Below, piece by piece: positions 26,316-34,962 of a stretch of 64,000 bases of DNA; positions within the stretch are counted from its first letter, which is position 1, and the number at the start of each line of letters is the position of its first letter. The position numbers and the translations under genes are program-made. The stretch comes from Agromyces luteolus. Lineage in GTDB: Bacteria; Actinomycetota; Actinomycetes; Actinomycetales; Microbacteriaceae. Location of the stretch: NCBI RefSeq assembly GCF_009729855.1, contig NZ_WODA01000025.1, positions 62,001 through 126,000 of the forward strand. The letters are read 5' to 3'. The notes beneath the pieces were generated by a model. The model made no database searches and was not told the DNA's origin. It saw only the letters and a list, made by a program, of their open reading frames with translations.

Positions 26316-27533
26316 ATGGCGACGACGTCACCCGCACCGAGTTCCGCGACGCTCGAAGCGGTCGTGGCCGCCGTGGCCCAGGTGCTGAGCTGCCCGGTGG
26401 AGCTCGCGCCCGACGTCGCGGCGGCTCTCGACGCGTTCGAGGCCGCGCACTGCCTCGATCCCCGCATCCAGCCCGCGTTCACCGCCGCCGTGCTGCGCGG
26501 GTTCGTGCGGGAGATGGAACCACAGGTCGTGCACGAGATCGTTGAGCCCCTCGGCATGGCGATCGCTCTGGCACGTTGGGGCGACCGTCTGCTCGTCATC
26601 GGCCCCTACACGCACGAGCCGATGCACCCCGGAGTGGCCGAAGAGGTCCTGAGCCGACTCGGCATCCCCAGCGCTCACCTGCCGGTCTACAAGCTGTACC
26701 GGACCCGCTATCCGATCGTGGACGCCGAATACGTCTACCGGGGCGCCGCGGCGATGCTGCAGGCGGCCGGGAGCGAGGAACTCCTCGGGAGCCTTCGCGA
26801 GGTCGTCGCCGAGGGCGGCGCGATCACGCCGGGATTCGGCGAGGCCCCGCAGTCTGCGGCCTTCACGGTGATCGAGGAGCGATACCGGCTCGAGCGGGAG
26901 TTCATGGATGCGGTCGCGGACGGGTCCTCCGAGCGGGCACTGGCGGCCCTGCACCGGATGGGGCGGATGCCGCAGACGATCAGCTACCTGAACACGCCGT
27001 TCCTCGGCACGACGATCCTGCGGATCATGGCGCGGGTCGCGGCCCAGCGCGGCGGGCTGCCTCCGGTGACGATCGACGCGATCTCGCAGGAGTACGCGCA
27101 GCGACTGCACCGCATCGGACACACCTCCGACAAGCGTCGCGCCGTCTCGTTCACCGCGCAGATGGTCACGGACTTCTGCCGCCACGTGCGCCGCCATCAG
27201 CAGCGCAGCTACCCGCAGCTGGTCCGTCAGGTCGCCGATGAGATCGACCTGCACCTCAGCAGCCAGGTCTCGACCACGGAACTGGCGGAGCGGCTCGGCG
27301 TCTCGGCGTCGACGCTCGCACGCAGGTTCAAGGCCGCGACCGGCCTGACCATCGCGGCCTACACGGCCAGGCAGCGGGCCGAGCGTGCGGCCCGACTGCT
27401 CGCCACCACCTCGCAGAGCGTTCGCGACATCGCCCTGTTCGTGGGCTACGACGACGCGAACTACTTCGTGAAGGTCTTCCGCGAGGCGCACGGCATGACG
27501 CCGACCGCGTACCGCGAGGCCCACACGACCTGA
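26316..27533 (+). CDS. AraC-family transcriptional regulator
   Basis: A 405-residue regulator. The C-terminal 100 residues hold the two helix-turn-helix motifs: VSTTELAERLGVSASTLARRFKAATGLTI, then VRDIALFVGYDDANYFVKVFREAHGMTPTAYR. The long N-terminal part (about 300 residues) resembles the sensor region of YesN/YSIRK-type Gram-positive AraC regulators rather than a cupin. It is divergent from the GH2-uronate operon and faces the GPH symporter gene, so it is the likely activator of both. Confidence 0.87.
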   Translation: MATTSPAPSSATLEAVVAAVAQVLSCPVELAPDVAAALDAFEAAHCLDPRIQPAFTAAVLRGFVREMEPQVVHEIVEPLGMAIALARWGDRLLVIGPYTHEPMHPGVAEEVLSRLGIPSAHLPVYKLYRTRYPIVDAEYVYRGAAAMLQAAGSEELLGSLREVVAEGGAITPGFGEAPQSAAFTVIEERYRLEREFMDAVADGSSERALAALHRMGRMPQTISYLNTPFLGTTILRIMARVAAQRGGLPPVTIDAISQEYAQRLHRIGHTSDKRRAVSFTAQMVTDFCRHVRRHQQRSYPQLVRQVADEIDLHLSSQVSTTELAERLGVSASTLARRFKAATGLTIAAYTARQRAERAARLLATTSQSVRDIALFVGYDDANYFVKVFREAHGMTPTAYREAHTT

Positions 27534-27542
27534 CGTATGCGA

Positions 27543-27572
27543 GGGCCGCGGATCGCATCGGATCCGCGGCCC
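27543..27572. terminator. bidirectional terminator
   Basis: A perfect 12-base stem (GGGCCGCGGATC and GATCCGCGGCCC) with a 6-base loop, between the convergent AraC and symporter genes. Confidence 0.85.
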
Positions 27573-27589
27573 CCGGGGCCGGCGCGAGA

Positions 27590-29092
27590 TCAGGCGAGGA
27601 CGCCCTCGGCCTCGTGCTCGGCCGCCTCCAGCGCGGCCTTGCGCTCGCCGACGCGCTTCTGCACCTCGATCATCTCTGCGCGGTCGAGCTTGTAGCCGCG
27701 CATGGCGATGAGCGTGCACACCCAGCCGAGGATCGGCAGGCCGAAGAAGAGCAGCAGGCTCATCAGCAGGATCGGCGTGGACGGGCTGTCCGTGGGTTGG
27801 GGCATCACGGTGGTGAAGCCGATCAGGGCGACCGCGCCGAGCGCGAGCGTCGCGCCGAGCGACGAGATGATCTGGTCCACGATGTTGTACGTCGCGGTGA
27901 CCGTGGCGGGCAGGAACTTGCCCGAGCGGTCCAGCTCGTAGTCGATGACATCGGCCCGCATGGCACCCGACGCGACGGTCACGACCATCGAGGCGCCGTT
28001 CAGGAGCAGGTACACGAGGAAGAACCCGATCGTGAGGGCCAGGTTGCCAAGGATGGAGCCCATGTCGACCACCAGGCAGAAGACCGTGAGCAGCGCGGCG
28101 AGGATCAGGCAGATCCATGTCCAGGTGACGGTCGCGGCCTTCGAGCCGTGCTTGCCGGTGTAGCGGGCACCGAAGATCGCGAACACGATGCCCGGGAGGA
28201 TCGCGATGAGGCCGAGGACCGAGCCGAGCTGCATGTTGCCGAGCAGGATGCCCCACATGAGCGTGGCGATCACAGCCTGCGATCTCACCACCTGGGCGAG
28301 CTTGTCGGACGCGCCGCTGATCAGGTACCGCTGGAACGGCCCGTTCTTCGTGAGCAGGTTCCACATGTCGCGCATCGAGACCTCGGCCTTGGCCCGGTCC
28401 ACCGAGAGGTGGGCGAAGTTCTCGGGCTTGTCGATCCTCGACACGCCGATGCAGGCGAGGATCTGGAAGACCAGCGAGCATGCGACGTACGTGAGCGCAG
28501 TCTCACTCAGCATCTCGACCGTGAACTCGTTGCCGTGGCGGGGCAGGAACACCACCGTCGACAGGATCGTGAAGATCGCCGGCACGAAGTACGCGTAGAC
28601 CGTCGACCACACCTGCACGGTCGGGCGCTGCCGAGGGTCGTTGGTGAGTACGGGCCCGGTCATCTGCCCGGCGATGTCGTTCATCGAGGAGCCGATGATG
28701 TACACGACGTACATCGCGATGAAGAAGCCCGCGCCGAGTCCGGTGTCGGCCGCCCAGACGAAGAGCATGAGGATCGCGAGCGATCGGATGAGCCATCCGC
28801 CCAGCATGAAGAACCGCAGCTTGCCGAACCGGAAGTTCACCTTCTCGATGATGAGCGCCAGCAGCGGGTCGATCAGGCCGTCGAACACGCGGGTGAACGT
28901 GAGGATGAGTCCGGCCGCGGCGACCGCGATGCCATAGCCGGCGTTCTGCAGGTAGCTCATGAGGCCGACGAGGACGTAGAAGATCATCGCCGAGCCGTTG
29001 TTCATCTGGGAGAGGGCGATCTCCCAGGTCTTCGCGCGACGGTACGTGACGCCATCCGCCTCGCTGGCCGTCTGCTTCGGGTTACGCGCCAT
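27590..29092 (-). CDS. GPH-family glycoside-pentoside-hexuronide:cation symporter
   Basis: A 500-residue membrane protein with 12 predicted helices. Its opening, KTWEIALSQMNNGSAMIFYVLVGLMSYLQNAGYGI, is followed by FDGLIDPLLALIIEKVNFRFGKLRFFMLGG, the conserved D-P-x-x-A...R-x-G-x-x-R loop of the GPH/MelB group. Transport is coupled to Na+ or H+. With a glucuronidase and uronate isomerase nearby, the likely cargo is a glucuronide or hexuronate. It is transcribed alone: a hairpin separates it from the SDR gene upstream. The direct repeats at 29196-29223 are probably its control site. Confidence 0.9.
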   Translation of the reverse strand: MARNPKQTASEADGVTYRRAKTWEIALSQMNNGSAMIFYVLVGLMSYLQNAGYGIAVAAAGLILTFTRVFDGLIDPLLALIIEKVNFRFGKLRFFMLGGWLIRSLAILMLFVWAADTGLGAGFFIAMYVVYIIGSSMNDIAGQMTGPVLTNDPRQRPTVQVWSTVYAYFVPAIFTILSTVVFLPRHGNEFTVEMLSETALTYVACSLVFQILACIGVSRIDKPENFAHLSVDRAKAEVSMRDMWNLLTKNGPFQRYLISGASDKLAQVVRSQAVIATLMWGILLGNMQLGSVLGLIAILPGIVFAIFGARYTGKHGSKAATVTWTWICLILAALLTVFCLVVDMGSILGNLALTIGFFLVYLLLNGASMVVTVASGAMRADVIDYELDRSGKFLPATVTATYNIVDQIISSLGATLALGAVALIGFTTVMPQPTDSPSTPILLMSLLLFFGLPILGWVCTLIAMRGYKLDRAEMIEVQKRVGERKAALEAAEHEAEGVLA

Positions 29093-29195
29093 TGCGTGTT
29101 CGCTCCTTCGAGAATCCGCTCGGCCGGCCGACGGGTCGTTCCGACGGTCGCTTCATGAGCTGAAGGCAACAGTAGGAAGCGGGGAGACCCGCCGA

Positions 29196-29223
29196 GTAGA
29201 AGGTGACGAGCGGGTGTAGAAGG
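29196..29223. promoter_or_regulatory. direct repeat GTAGAAGG x2, candidate AraC-type binding site
   Basis: Two identical 8-base copies of GTAGAAGG are spaced 20 bases start to start (about two helical turns), 104-131 bases upstream of the symporter start. Direct half-sites at this spacing are how AraC-family activators usually bind. A related GTAGGAAG lies at about 29172. Confidence 0.4.
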
Positions 29224-29264
29224 AAATCGGCGCCAAGTGTGGAGCCGCTGCCCCGGCGACGGAC

Positions 29265-29298
29265 GAGGGCCGGAATGCACGACTGCACTCCGGCCCTC
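29265..29298 (-). terminator. terminator of the glycoside operon
   Basis: A 15-base stem with one mismatch (left arm GAGGGCCGGAATGCA, right arm TGCACTCCGGCCCTC) and a 4-base loop, 20 bases after the last gene of the operon that begins at 39041. Confidence 0.75.
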
Positions 29299-29317
29299 AT
29301 CGACGGGAACCCGCCCG

Positions 29318-30121
29318 TCACGCCTGGAGGAGCTCGCCCATCTGCTTCGCGATGAGCGTCGTCGCGAACCGTGGGTTGAGGCGGGCCAGCCGGTCCATCG
29401 CAGCAGCATCGGACCCGATCGTCGCGCGGAATCGAGCCTTCTCGATCGCCGCGACGATGACCTTGCCCGCTTGGACCGGACTGGTCGTCTTGTACGCGGC
29501 GGTCTCGGTTGTGGCGTCGCCCGCGAGGCTGACGCCGGAGTTCGCCGCGATGTCAGTTCCGATCGCACCGGGGAACACGACGCTCACCTGCACGTTCGTG
29601 TCGAGGAGCTCCGCGTAGAGCGCCTCGGTCAGGAGCTTCACCGCAGCCTTCGACGCGCCGTACACCGCCTGGCCCGGCACTGGAGCGTACGAGCCCATGC
29701 TCGCCACGTTGAGGATCGCGGCCTCGGGGCGCGCGAGCAGGGTGGGCAGGAATGCCTTGCACATGTTCATGACGCCGCCGAAGTTCACGTTCATGACCTT
29801 GTCGATCTCGGAGAACGGCAGGTCGACCACCTTGACGAACTGCTGGATCACGCCAGCGATGTTCACGATGCCGTCGACCTGGCCGTGCACCGCCTCGACG
29901 GCAGCCGGGAGGTCGGCGACGGCCTCTCGGTCGGTGATGTTCACGACGTGCTGCGAGAAGCGGTCGCCTGCTCCGGCAAGCCGTGCGGTCTCCGCAAGCC
30001 CGTCGGCGTTGAGATCGACCCCGGCGACCGAAGCGCGGTCGGCGAGGAGGCGGAGCGTCGTCTCGCGTCCGATGCCGTTGCCTGCGCCGGTGACGACGAA
30101 GACCTTGTGTGCGATGTCCAT
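29318..30121 (-). CDS. short-chain dehydrogenase/reductase
   Basis: A 267-residue SDR. The cofactor motif TGAGNGIG (residues 12-19), NIAG in place of the classical NNAG, and the active-site Ser with YGASK are all visible. The Asp after the second strand (GVDLNADG) favours NAD over NADP. It is the last gene of the seven-gene glycoside operon, 37 bases after the GH43 gene. The substrate is unknown; sugar or aglycone oxidation are both possible. Confidence 0.88.
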   Translation of the reverse strand: MDIAHKVFVVTGAGNGIGRETTLRLLADRASVAGVDLNADGLAETARLAGAGDRFSQHVVNITDREAVADLPAAVEAVHGQVDGIVNIAGVIQQFVKVVDLPFSEIDKVMNVNFGGVMNMCKAFLPTLLARPEAAILNVASMGSYAPVPGQAVYGASKAAVKLLTEALYAELLDTNVQVSVVFPGAIGTDIAANSGVSLAGDATTETAAYKTTSPVQAGKVIVAAIEKARFRATIGSDAAAMDRLARLNPRFATTLIAKQMGELLQA

Positions 30122-30158
30122 GTTGGTGTCCTGTTCGTGCGGATGTCGAGGGAAGGGG

Positions 30159-31904
30159 TCAGCCGATCCGGGCCGGGGCGCCCGGAGTGATGCCGGCGCC
30201 GTTGAAGGCGTCGACTGCGAACCAGTACGCGTGACCGGCGTTCAGCGACCCGACCTCGAGTTCGGTCCGGTCGTAGACGAGCCACGAGTGGTAGAGCTTG
30301 TCGGGCGAGAGCCCGTAGCGCACGTTGTAGCCCACGGCGCCGGGTGCGGCATCCCAACGCAGCGACGCCGTGCGCGGGTCGTGGCGTTCGCCGCTGACCC
30401 CGACCGCGTCGGGAAGCGGCACGTCGGCGAGACCGAAGACGCGCAACCCGCTCACGGCGAAGACGCCGCCGAACGGCATCGCGCCGGCGGTGACCCGGAC
30501 GTACCGGGCTCGCCGCGACTCGGGCAACGCGACGAACGCGTGCGGGGCGTCCTCGCGGGTGCCGATCGTGTCGTGCACGACCGTCCACTCCACGCCGTCG
30601 TGCGAGAGCTCGACGCGCATCTCGGTGGGCTGCGAGTCCGGGAAGACCGCGCGCTTGCCGAACGTCGCCTTCGCGAGGTCGCGACGCTTGGGCGCGCGCT
30701 GCGCGAGCTCGTGGTCGGCGAGGTTGACCTGCAGCGCATTGATGGTCACCTCCGCGCCGAGGTCGAGCTGTAGCCACTCCCCCGGTCGGTCGGAGTCGGC
30801 GACCCACCAGGTGCGCACGGATTCGTCCGTCGCGAGCGCCGGATCGTGCCCGTCGGCCGACGACGAGGCGGTCGCCGCGGCACGGTGCGACAGGAGCATC
30901 CAGCCCGGGAACGCCTCGGTCCACGGGTCGAACGCACGGTCGGGCACCTGCATGGGGTAGTCGGCGAAGTTCTGGTTGCAGAAGAGCACGCCGTCCTCGT
31001 CGAACCCGGCCGGGAACAACCCGATCCGCCGCTCGAAGTCCGCGTTCACCGAGACGCGCATGGTCGCGACGTGCCACCAGTTGCCGTGCCTGTCCTGGAA
31101 CGTGCTGCCGTGCCCGGCACCCGTGATGAACCCACCGGGCTTCGACGAGAACGGGCTGTGCGGGTCGTACTCGAACGGGCCCAGCGGGCCGGTGCCGACG
31201 TAGACGCCGTCGGCGTAGGTGTTGAACTGCGTGCCGGGGCCGGCGTACTGCAGGTAGTAGCGGTCGCCCACCCGGTTCATGTACGCGCCCTCGATGAAGG
31301 GCGCGTCGCCGATGTAGGCGTCCATGACCTTGCCCGCGAACCCGCGACGCACCTCGGCCACGTAGTCGTCGCCCGTACGCTCCCAGCCCCGGTTCGCCGT
31401 GTCCGCCGAGATCAGCGGCACCGGCTCGCCGAGGCTCCGGAACGTCGAGCGGTCCAGCTCGACACCGCTCACGGGACGGTTGTGCGAGCACCCCCAGTAC
31501 AGGTAGAGGCGCCCATCGTCGTCCTGGAACGTGTCCGGGTCCCAGAACGCGACGTCGCTCGGGGCGATCTCCTCGAAGTCGTCCGCGAACGGGTCGACGC
31601 TGCGGAAGAAGCGTCCCTTCGTCTTGCGGGATGCCGTGAACAGCAGTGCACCGTCGACCTCGCGCACGTCGGGCGCGTAGTCGATCGCCGGGATCTTCTC
31701 GCTCGGCTGCAGCGTCCACTCGACGAGGTCCTCGGAATGCCAGAACCCACGCGTCATCGACGCGAACATCAGGTAGCGGCCCCGGTAGAAGACGACCGTC
31801 GGGTCGGCCGCCTCCCGGTGCACGCTCCGACCGACGAACGGCGTCCGGATGTCCTGATAGCGGTACGAGAGGTCGAGGGGGTTGCAGACGATACGGGAGT
31901 TCAC
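30159..31904 (-). CDS. GH43-family glycosidase with discoidin-like and fibronectin III-like modules
   Basis: A 581-residue modular protein. Residues 1-315 form a five-bladed GH43-type propeller: ADPTVVFYRGRYLM carries the likely general base, AFWDPDTFQDDDGRLYLYWG the pKa-modulating Asp, and DAPFIEGAYMNRVGDRYYLQYA the acid Glu. Residues 330-480 look like an F5/8 type C (discoidin) module (WLQLDLGAEVTINALQV...ARYVRVTAG), and the C-terminal 90 residues a fibronectin type III module. No signal peptide is visible, although these carbohydrate-binding modules are usually found on secreted enzymes. Substrates of the family include arabinosides, xylosides and galactosides. Confidence 0.85.
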   Translation of the reverse strand: MNSRIVCNPLDLSYRYQDIRTPFVGRSVHREAADPTVVFYRGRYLMFASMTRGFWHSEDLVEWTLQPSEKIPAIDYAPDVREVDGALLFTASRKTKGRFFRSVDPFADDFEEIAPSDVAFWDPDTFQDDDGRLYLYWGCSHNRPVSGVELDRSTFRSLGEPVPLISADTANRGWERTGDDYVAEVRRGFAGKVMDAYIGDAPFIEGAYMNRVGDRYYLQYAGPGTQFNTYADGVYVGTGPLGPFEYDPHSPFSSKPGGFITGAGHGSTFQDRHGNWWHVATMRVSVNADFERRIGLFPAGFDEDGVLFCNQNFADYPMQVPDRAFDPWTEAFPGWMLLSHRAAATASSSADGHDPALATDESVRTWWVADSDRPGEWLQLDLGAEVTINALQVNLADHELAQRAPKRRDLAKATFGKRAVFPDSQPTEMRVELSHDGVEWTVVHDTIGTREDAPHAFVALPESRRARYVRVTAGAMPFGGVFAVSGLRVFGLADVPLPDAVGVSGERHDPRTASLRWDAAPGAVGYNVRYGLSPDKLYHSWLVYDRTELEVGSLNAGHAYWFAVDAFNGAGITPGAPARIG

Positions 31905-31947
31905 GATGGGTCCTTCAGAGTCGGGGGTATGGTGCGGGTCGCGCCGA

Positions 31948-32820
31948 TCAGCCCGGCAGCAGCCGGCGGAGTACCTCGGCGCTCATCTCGGCGCTGCGGA
32001 GCGGCGACCCGCCGATCCAGTTCTTGTGGGTCTCGAGGATCACGGCTTCCACGCGCAGGGATGCCGCGCGCTCGACGATCGCGTCGATGGCGAGGTTCCC
32101 GGTGCCAAGCTCGACGCTGTCGACCTTGGCGATGGGCGTCATCGTCGGCCCCGTCGTGCGTGATCCGCGATCGGTGAGGTGGATCAGGCGCACGCGCTCG
32201 CCGAGCGCATCGAGCAGTGCGAGCGGGTCGGCGCCGGCGGTAGCGGCCCAGAAGCAGTCGAGTTCGAAGCCGACGGCGTCCGCGTCGGTCAGGTCGACGA
32301 GCGCGGCGAACGCGGTACCGCCGGAGCCCACACGTCGGAACTCGGCGGTGTGGTTGTGGTACAGGAGGCGAACGCCGTCGGATGCGAGGTTCCGGCCGGC
32401 GGCATCGAGACGCTGCGCGAGCCGTCGCACCGCGACGTCGTCGCCGTAGTCGAACCGGTGCATGCCGGTGACGACGACGTTGCGGGTGCCGAAGCCTGCG
32501 GCTCGCGCGGCCACCGCCTCGGGGTCGGATTCGATGGTGCCGAGGTCCTCGTGCAGTGCCGCGACCGACAGGCCGGACTCTGCGACGAGGCGCCGCCAGT
32601 CGAGTCGGCCGCCGCCGCCCACCGGCATCCCTGCGACCCGGGTGAGGGCGCGCACGACGAGCGGCGTGAGGCGGGTCATGAAGCCGTTGAGTTCGATCGC
32701 CTCGAACCCGGCGGCGACCAGGCGCGCGAGCGTGTCGCGCGCCTGGTCCTCCGTCGACGTGACCCGGCCGATCTGGATCTGCTGGATCGCTCGCAGCGGG
32801 CGGCGGCCGGGACGGAACAT
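31948..32820 (-). CDS. sugar phosphate isomerase/epimerase family protein (xylose isomerase-like TIM barrel)
   Basis: A 290-residue AP endonuclease/xylose isomerase-type barrel. Metal-binding residues are suggested by LLYHNHTAEF, FELDCFWAATAGADP, IHLTDRG and the terminal LETHKNW. Proteins of this group isomerise or epimerise free sugars, 3-keto sugars or inositols, or cleave 3-keto-glycosides. Given the GHs, SDRs and Gfo/Idh-type enzymes around it, processing of an oxidised glycoside is possible but not shown. It begins five bases after the SDR gene and is 43 bases before the GH43 gene. Confidence 0.85.
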   Translation of the reverse strand: MFRPGRRPLRAIQQIQIGRVTSTEDQARDTLARLVAAGFEAIELNGFMTRLTPLVVRALTRVAGMPVGGGGRLDWRRLVAESGLSVAALHEDLGTIESDPEAVAARAAGFGTRNVVVTGMHRFDYGDDVAVRRLAQRLDAAGRNLASDGVRLLYHNHTAEFRRVGSGGTAFAALVDLTDADAVGFELDCFWAATAGADPLALLDALGERVRLIHLTDRGSRTTGPTMTPIAKVDSVELGTGNLAIDAIVERAASLRVEAVILETHKNWIGGSPLRSAEMSAEVLRRLLPG

Positions 32821-32825
32821 GAACG

Positions 32826-33659
32826 TCAGACCGTCTCGCCCGCGTCGGCGAGCAGCGTGCTGCCGGTCATGATCATCGAGAGGTCGCTTGCGGCGAAGAG
32901 CACGACGCGCGCGATGTCGTCGGGGGTGCCCATGCGGCCGATCATGCTCGTGTTCATCACGTCCAGCGGCGGCATCTCGATGCCGGCTGCGGCCGCGGCC
33001 TCGGCGCCCGCCTTCGCGGCCGCGAGGTTGCCTTCGGTCGGCACGAAGCTCGGCGCGACGCCGAGCACGCGGATGCCGAGCGGGGCGAGGTCGACCGCGA
33101 GCGACTTGGTCATGCCGAGCGCGGCGTGCTTCGAGCCGACGTAGGCGGCCATGCCAGGGAACGCCACCTGCACGCCGGCGGTCGAGATGATGTTGACGAT
33201 GACGCCGCCGGTGCCGTCAGCCGACATGCGGCGCGCTGCCTCGCGCGAGCCGAGGAAGACGCCGCGCGCGTTCACCGCGAACGTCGCGTCCCACATCTCG
33301 TCGGGCATCATCGTGACGGGCGCGTTCGGGAAGATCCCGGCGTTGTTGACCCAGACGTCGATGCCGCCGAGCTCGGCGACCGCGAGGTCGGCGGCGGCCG
33401 CGACCGAAGCCGCATCGGAGACGTCGGCGCGCGTGCTCGCGACGCGCACGCCGTATCGGTCGGCGAGGTCCAACGCGGCAGCCTGCGCAGCTTCCTCGTT
33501 GAGGTCGATCAGCAGGAGGTCGGCACCGGCCTCGGCCAAGCGGGCCGCGATGGCCTTGCCCAGGCCCTGGGCTGCGCCGGTGACCACGGCGCGACGACCG
33601 GCAAGCGAGAGCAGGTCGGTCAGCGGGCGGCTCGAGACGTCGGCGAACGGGAAGCTCAT
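32826..33659 (-). CDS. short-chain dehydrogenase/reductase
   Basis: A 277-residue SDR with TGAAQGLG, NNAG, and the catalytic S..YVGSK. The acidic residue after the second beta strand (LLIDLNEEAA) points to NAD(H). A C-terminal GRMGTPDDIARVVLFAASDLS segment closes the substrate pocket, and the end is the usual G.TLLADAGETV. Its ATG overlaps the stop of the GH1 gene (ATGA), so the two are coupled and the SDR may act on the sugar or aglycone released by that enzyme. Confidence 0.9.
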   Translation of the reverse strand: MSFPFADVSSRPLTDLLSLAGRRAVVTGAAQGLGKAIAARLAEAGADLLLIDLNEEAAQAAALDLADRYGVRVASTRADVSDAASVAAAADLAVAELGGIDVWVNNAGIFPNAPVTMMPDEMWDATFAVNARGVFLGSREAARRMSADGTGGVIVNIISTAGVQVAFPGMAAYVGSKHAALGMTKSLAVDLAPLGIRVLGVAPSFVPTEGNLAAAKAGAEAAAAAGIEMPPLDVMNTSMIGRMGTPDDIARVVLFAASDLSMIMTGSTLLADAGETV

Positions 33660-34894
33660 GCTGCGAACTCCGTCGCCTCGAAGCCGTTGCGGGCGGCGAC
33701 CTTGCCGAGCCACGCGAGGCTCGGCTTCGGGGTGCGCGCGAACGTGTCGCGGTCGACCGAGATCAGGCCGAAGGTCGGCTCCCAGTGGCCCCACTCGAAG
33801 TTGTCGAGCAGCGACCAGTGCAGGTAGCCGCGCACGTCGATGCCGTCGGCGATGGTGCCCGCGAGGCCCTCGAGTGCCGCGGTCGTGTACCGGATGCGCT
33901 GGACGTCGTCGGCGGTCGCGATGCCGTTCTCGGTGATGAGGATCGGGGTGTGCTCGCTGACCTCCCATGCGTGGCGCACGGCCATCGCGAGGGAGTCGGG
34001 GCGGAACGCGGTGCCGACGAGCGTGTTGTCGGGGTGCGGCGGGTGCGGCACGAGGCCGTTCGCGTCGACCTGCTGGCTCGAGTAGGCCTGCACGCCGACG
34101 AAGTCGTCGCCCCGGCTGCCCTCCCAGTAGACGTCCTCCTTGCCGTACCGGATCTGCAGGAGCTTCTCCTCGCCGCCGGGTGCGGCGGTCAGGGCGCCGG
34201 CCGCGATGGTCCAGCCGACCTTCGCGTTGGTGCGCTCACGCACGATCGCGCGCGCGGCGTGGTGGATGCGGGTGAACATGCGGCCGATCTCGGGATCGGC
34301 GTAGGTCAGGAATTGGCCGTGCTGCTGCTTTTTCTCGTCGTCGCCCTCGGCCTCGACCGTGGGGCTGGTCCAATCGCCGCCGGACGCCGCGAGGTGTCGC
34401 ATCGCGGTCATGATGGCGGCCTGCATGTTCGGCTCGTTCATGGTCACGACCCACTCGACGCCGTCGAGGATCGTGCACGCCTGCTCGACGAACGCGCAGA
34501 ACAGCGCCTCGGCGTCGGGGCTGTCCCACCCGCCGAGCGCGGCGAACCACTGCGGCGTGGTGAAGTGCTGGAGCGTCACGACCGGGGTCACGCCGTGCTC
34601 GAGGCAGGCGTCGATCATGCGGCGGTAGTGCGCGAGCTCGGCCTTCGAGAAGTGCCCGCGCACGGGCTCGATGCGCGACCACTCGAGGCTGAAGCGGTAG
34701 GAGGTGAGTCCGGACTCGGCGAGCAGGCGGATGTCCTCGGCGTAGCGGTGGTAGCTGTCGACGGCGTCGCCTGAGAGCTCCATGCCGGGCATCGTCTGCT
34801 CGCGCGCCCACCAGTCGCTGTTCACGTTGTTGCCCTCGATCTGGTGGCCCGCGGTCGCGGCGCCCCACAGGAATCCGTCGGGGAAGGTCGTCAT
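33656..34894 (-). CDS. glycoside hydrolase family 1 beta-glycosidase
   Basis: A 412-residue GH1 enzyme. The N-terminal signature is FPDGFLWGAATAGHQIEG, the acid/base is Glu154 in TMNEPN, the nucleophile is the Glu of ITENG, and the C-terminal LLDNFEWGHWEPTFGL is the usual aglycone-side motif. It is somewhat shorter than typical GH1 enzymes (about 440-480). It has no signal peptide, so it works on imported glycosides. ATG 34894 has AGAGGAAC upstream and begins right at the conserved FPDGF block. Confidence 0.92.
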   Translation of the reverse strand: MTTFPDGFLWGAATAGHQIEGNNVNSDWWAREQTMPGMELSGDAVDSYHRYAEDIRLLAESGLTSYRFSLEWSRIEPVRGHFSKAELAHYRRMIDACLEHGVTPVVTLQHFTTPQWFAALGGWDSPDAEALFCAFVEQACTILDGVEWVVTMNEPNMQAAIMTAMRHLAASGGDWTSPTVEAEGDDEKKQQHGQFLTYADPEIGRMFTRIHHAARAIVRERTNAKVGWTIAAGALTAAPGGEEKLLQIRYGKEDVYWEGSRGDDFVGVQAYSSQQVDANGLVPHPPHPDNTLVGTAFRPDSLAMAVRHAWEVSEHTPILITENGIATADDVQRIRYTTAALEGLAGTIADGIDVRGYLHWSLLDNFEWGHWEPTFGLISVDRDTFARTPKPSLAWLGKVAARNGFEATEFAA

Positions 34895-34962
34895 GGGTTC
34901 GTTCCTCTCGTTCGTTGAGCGGGTTGTGTCTGGGTCGGATGCGTCGGGGACGGTCGGGCGGT

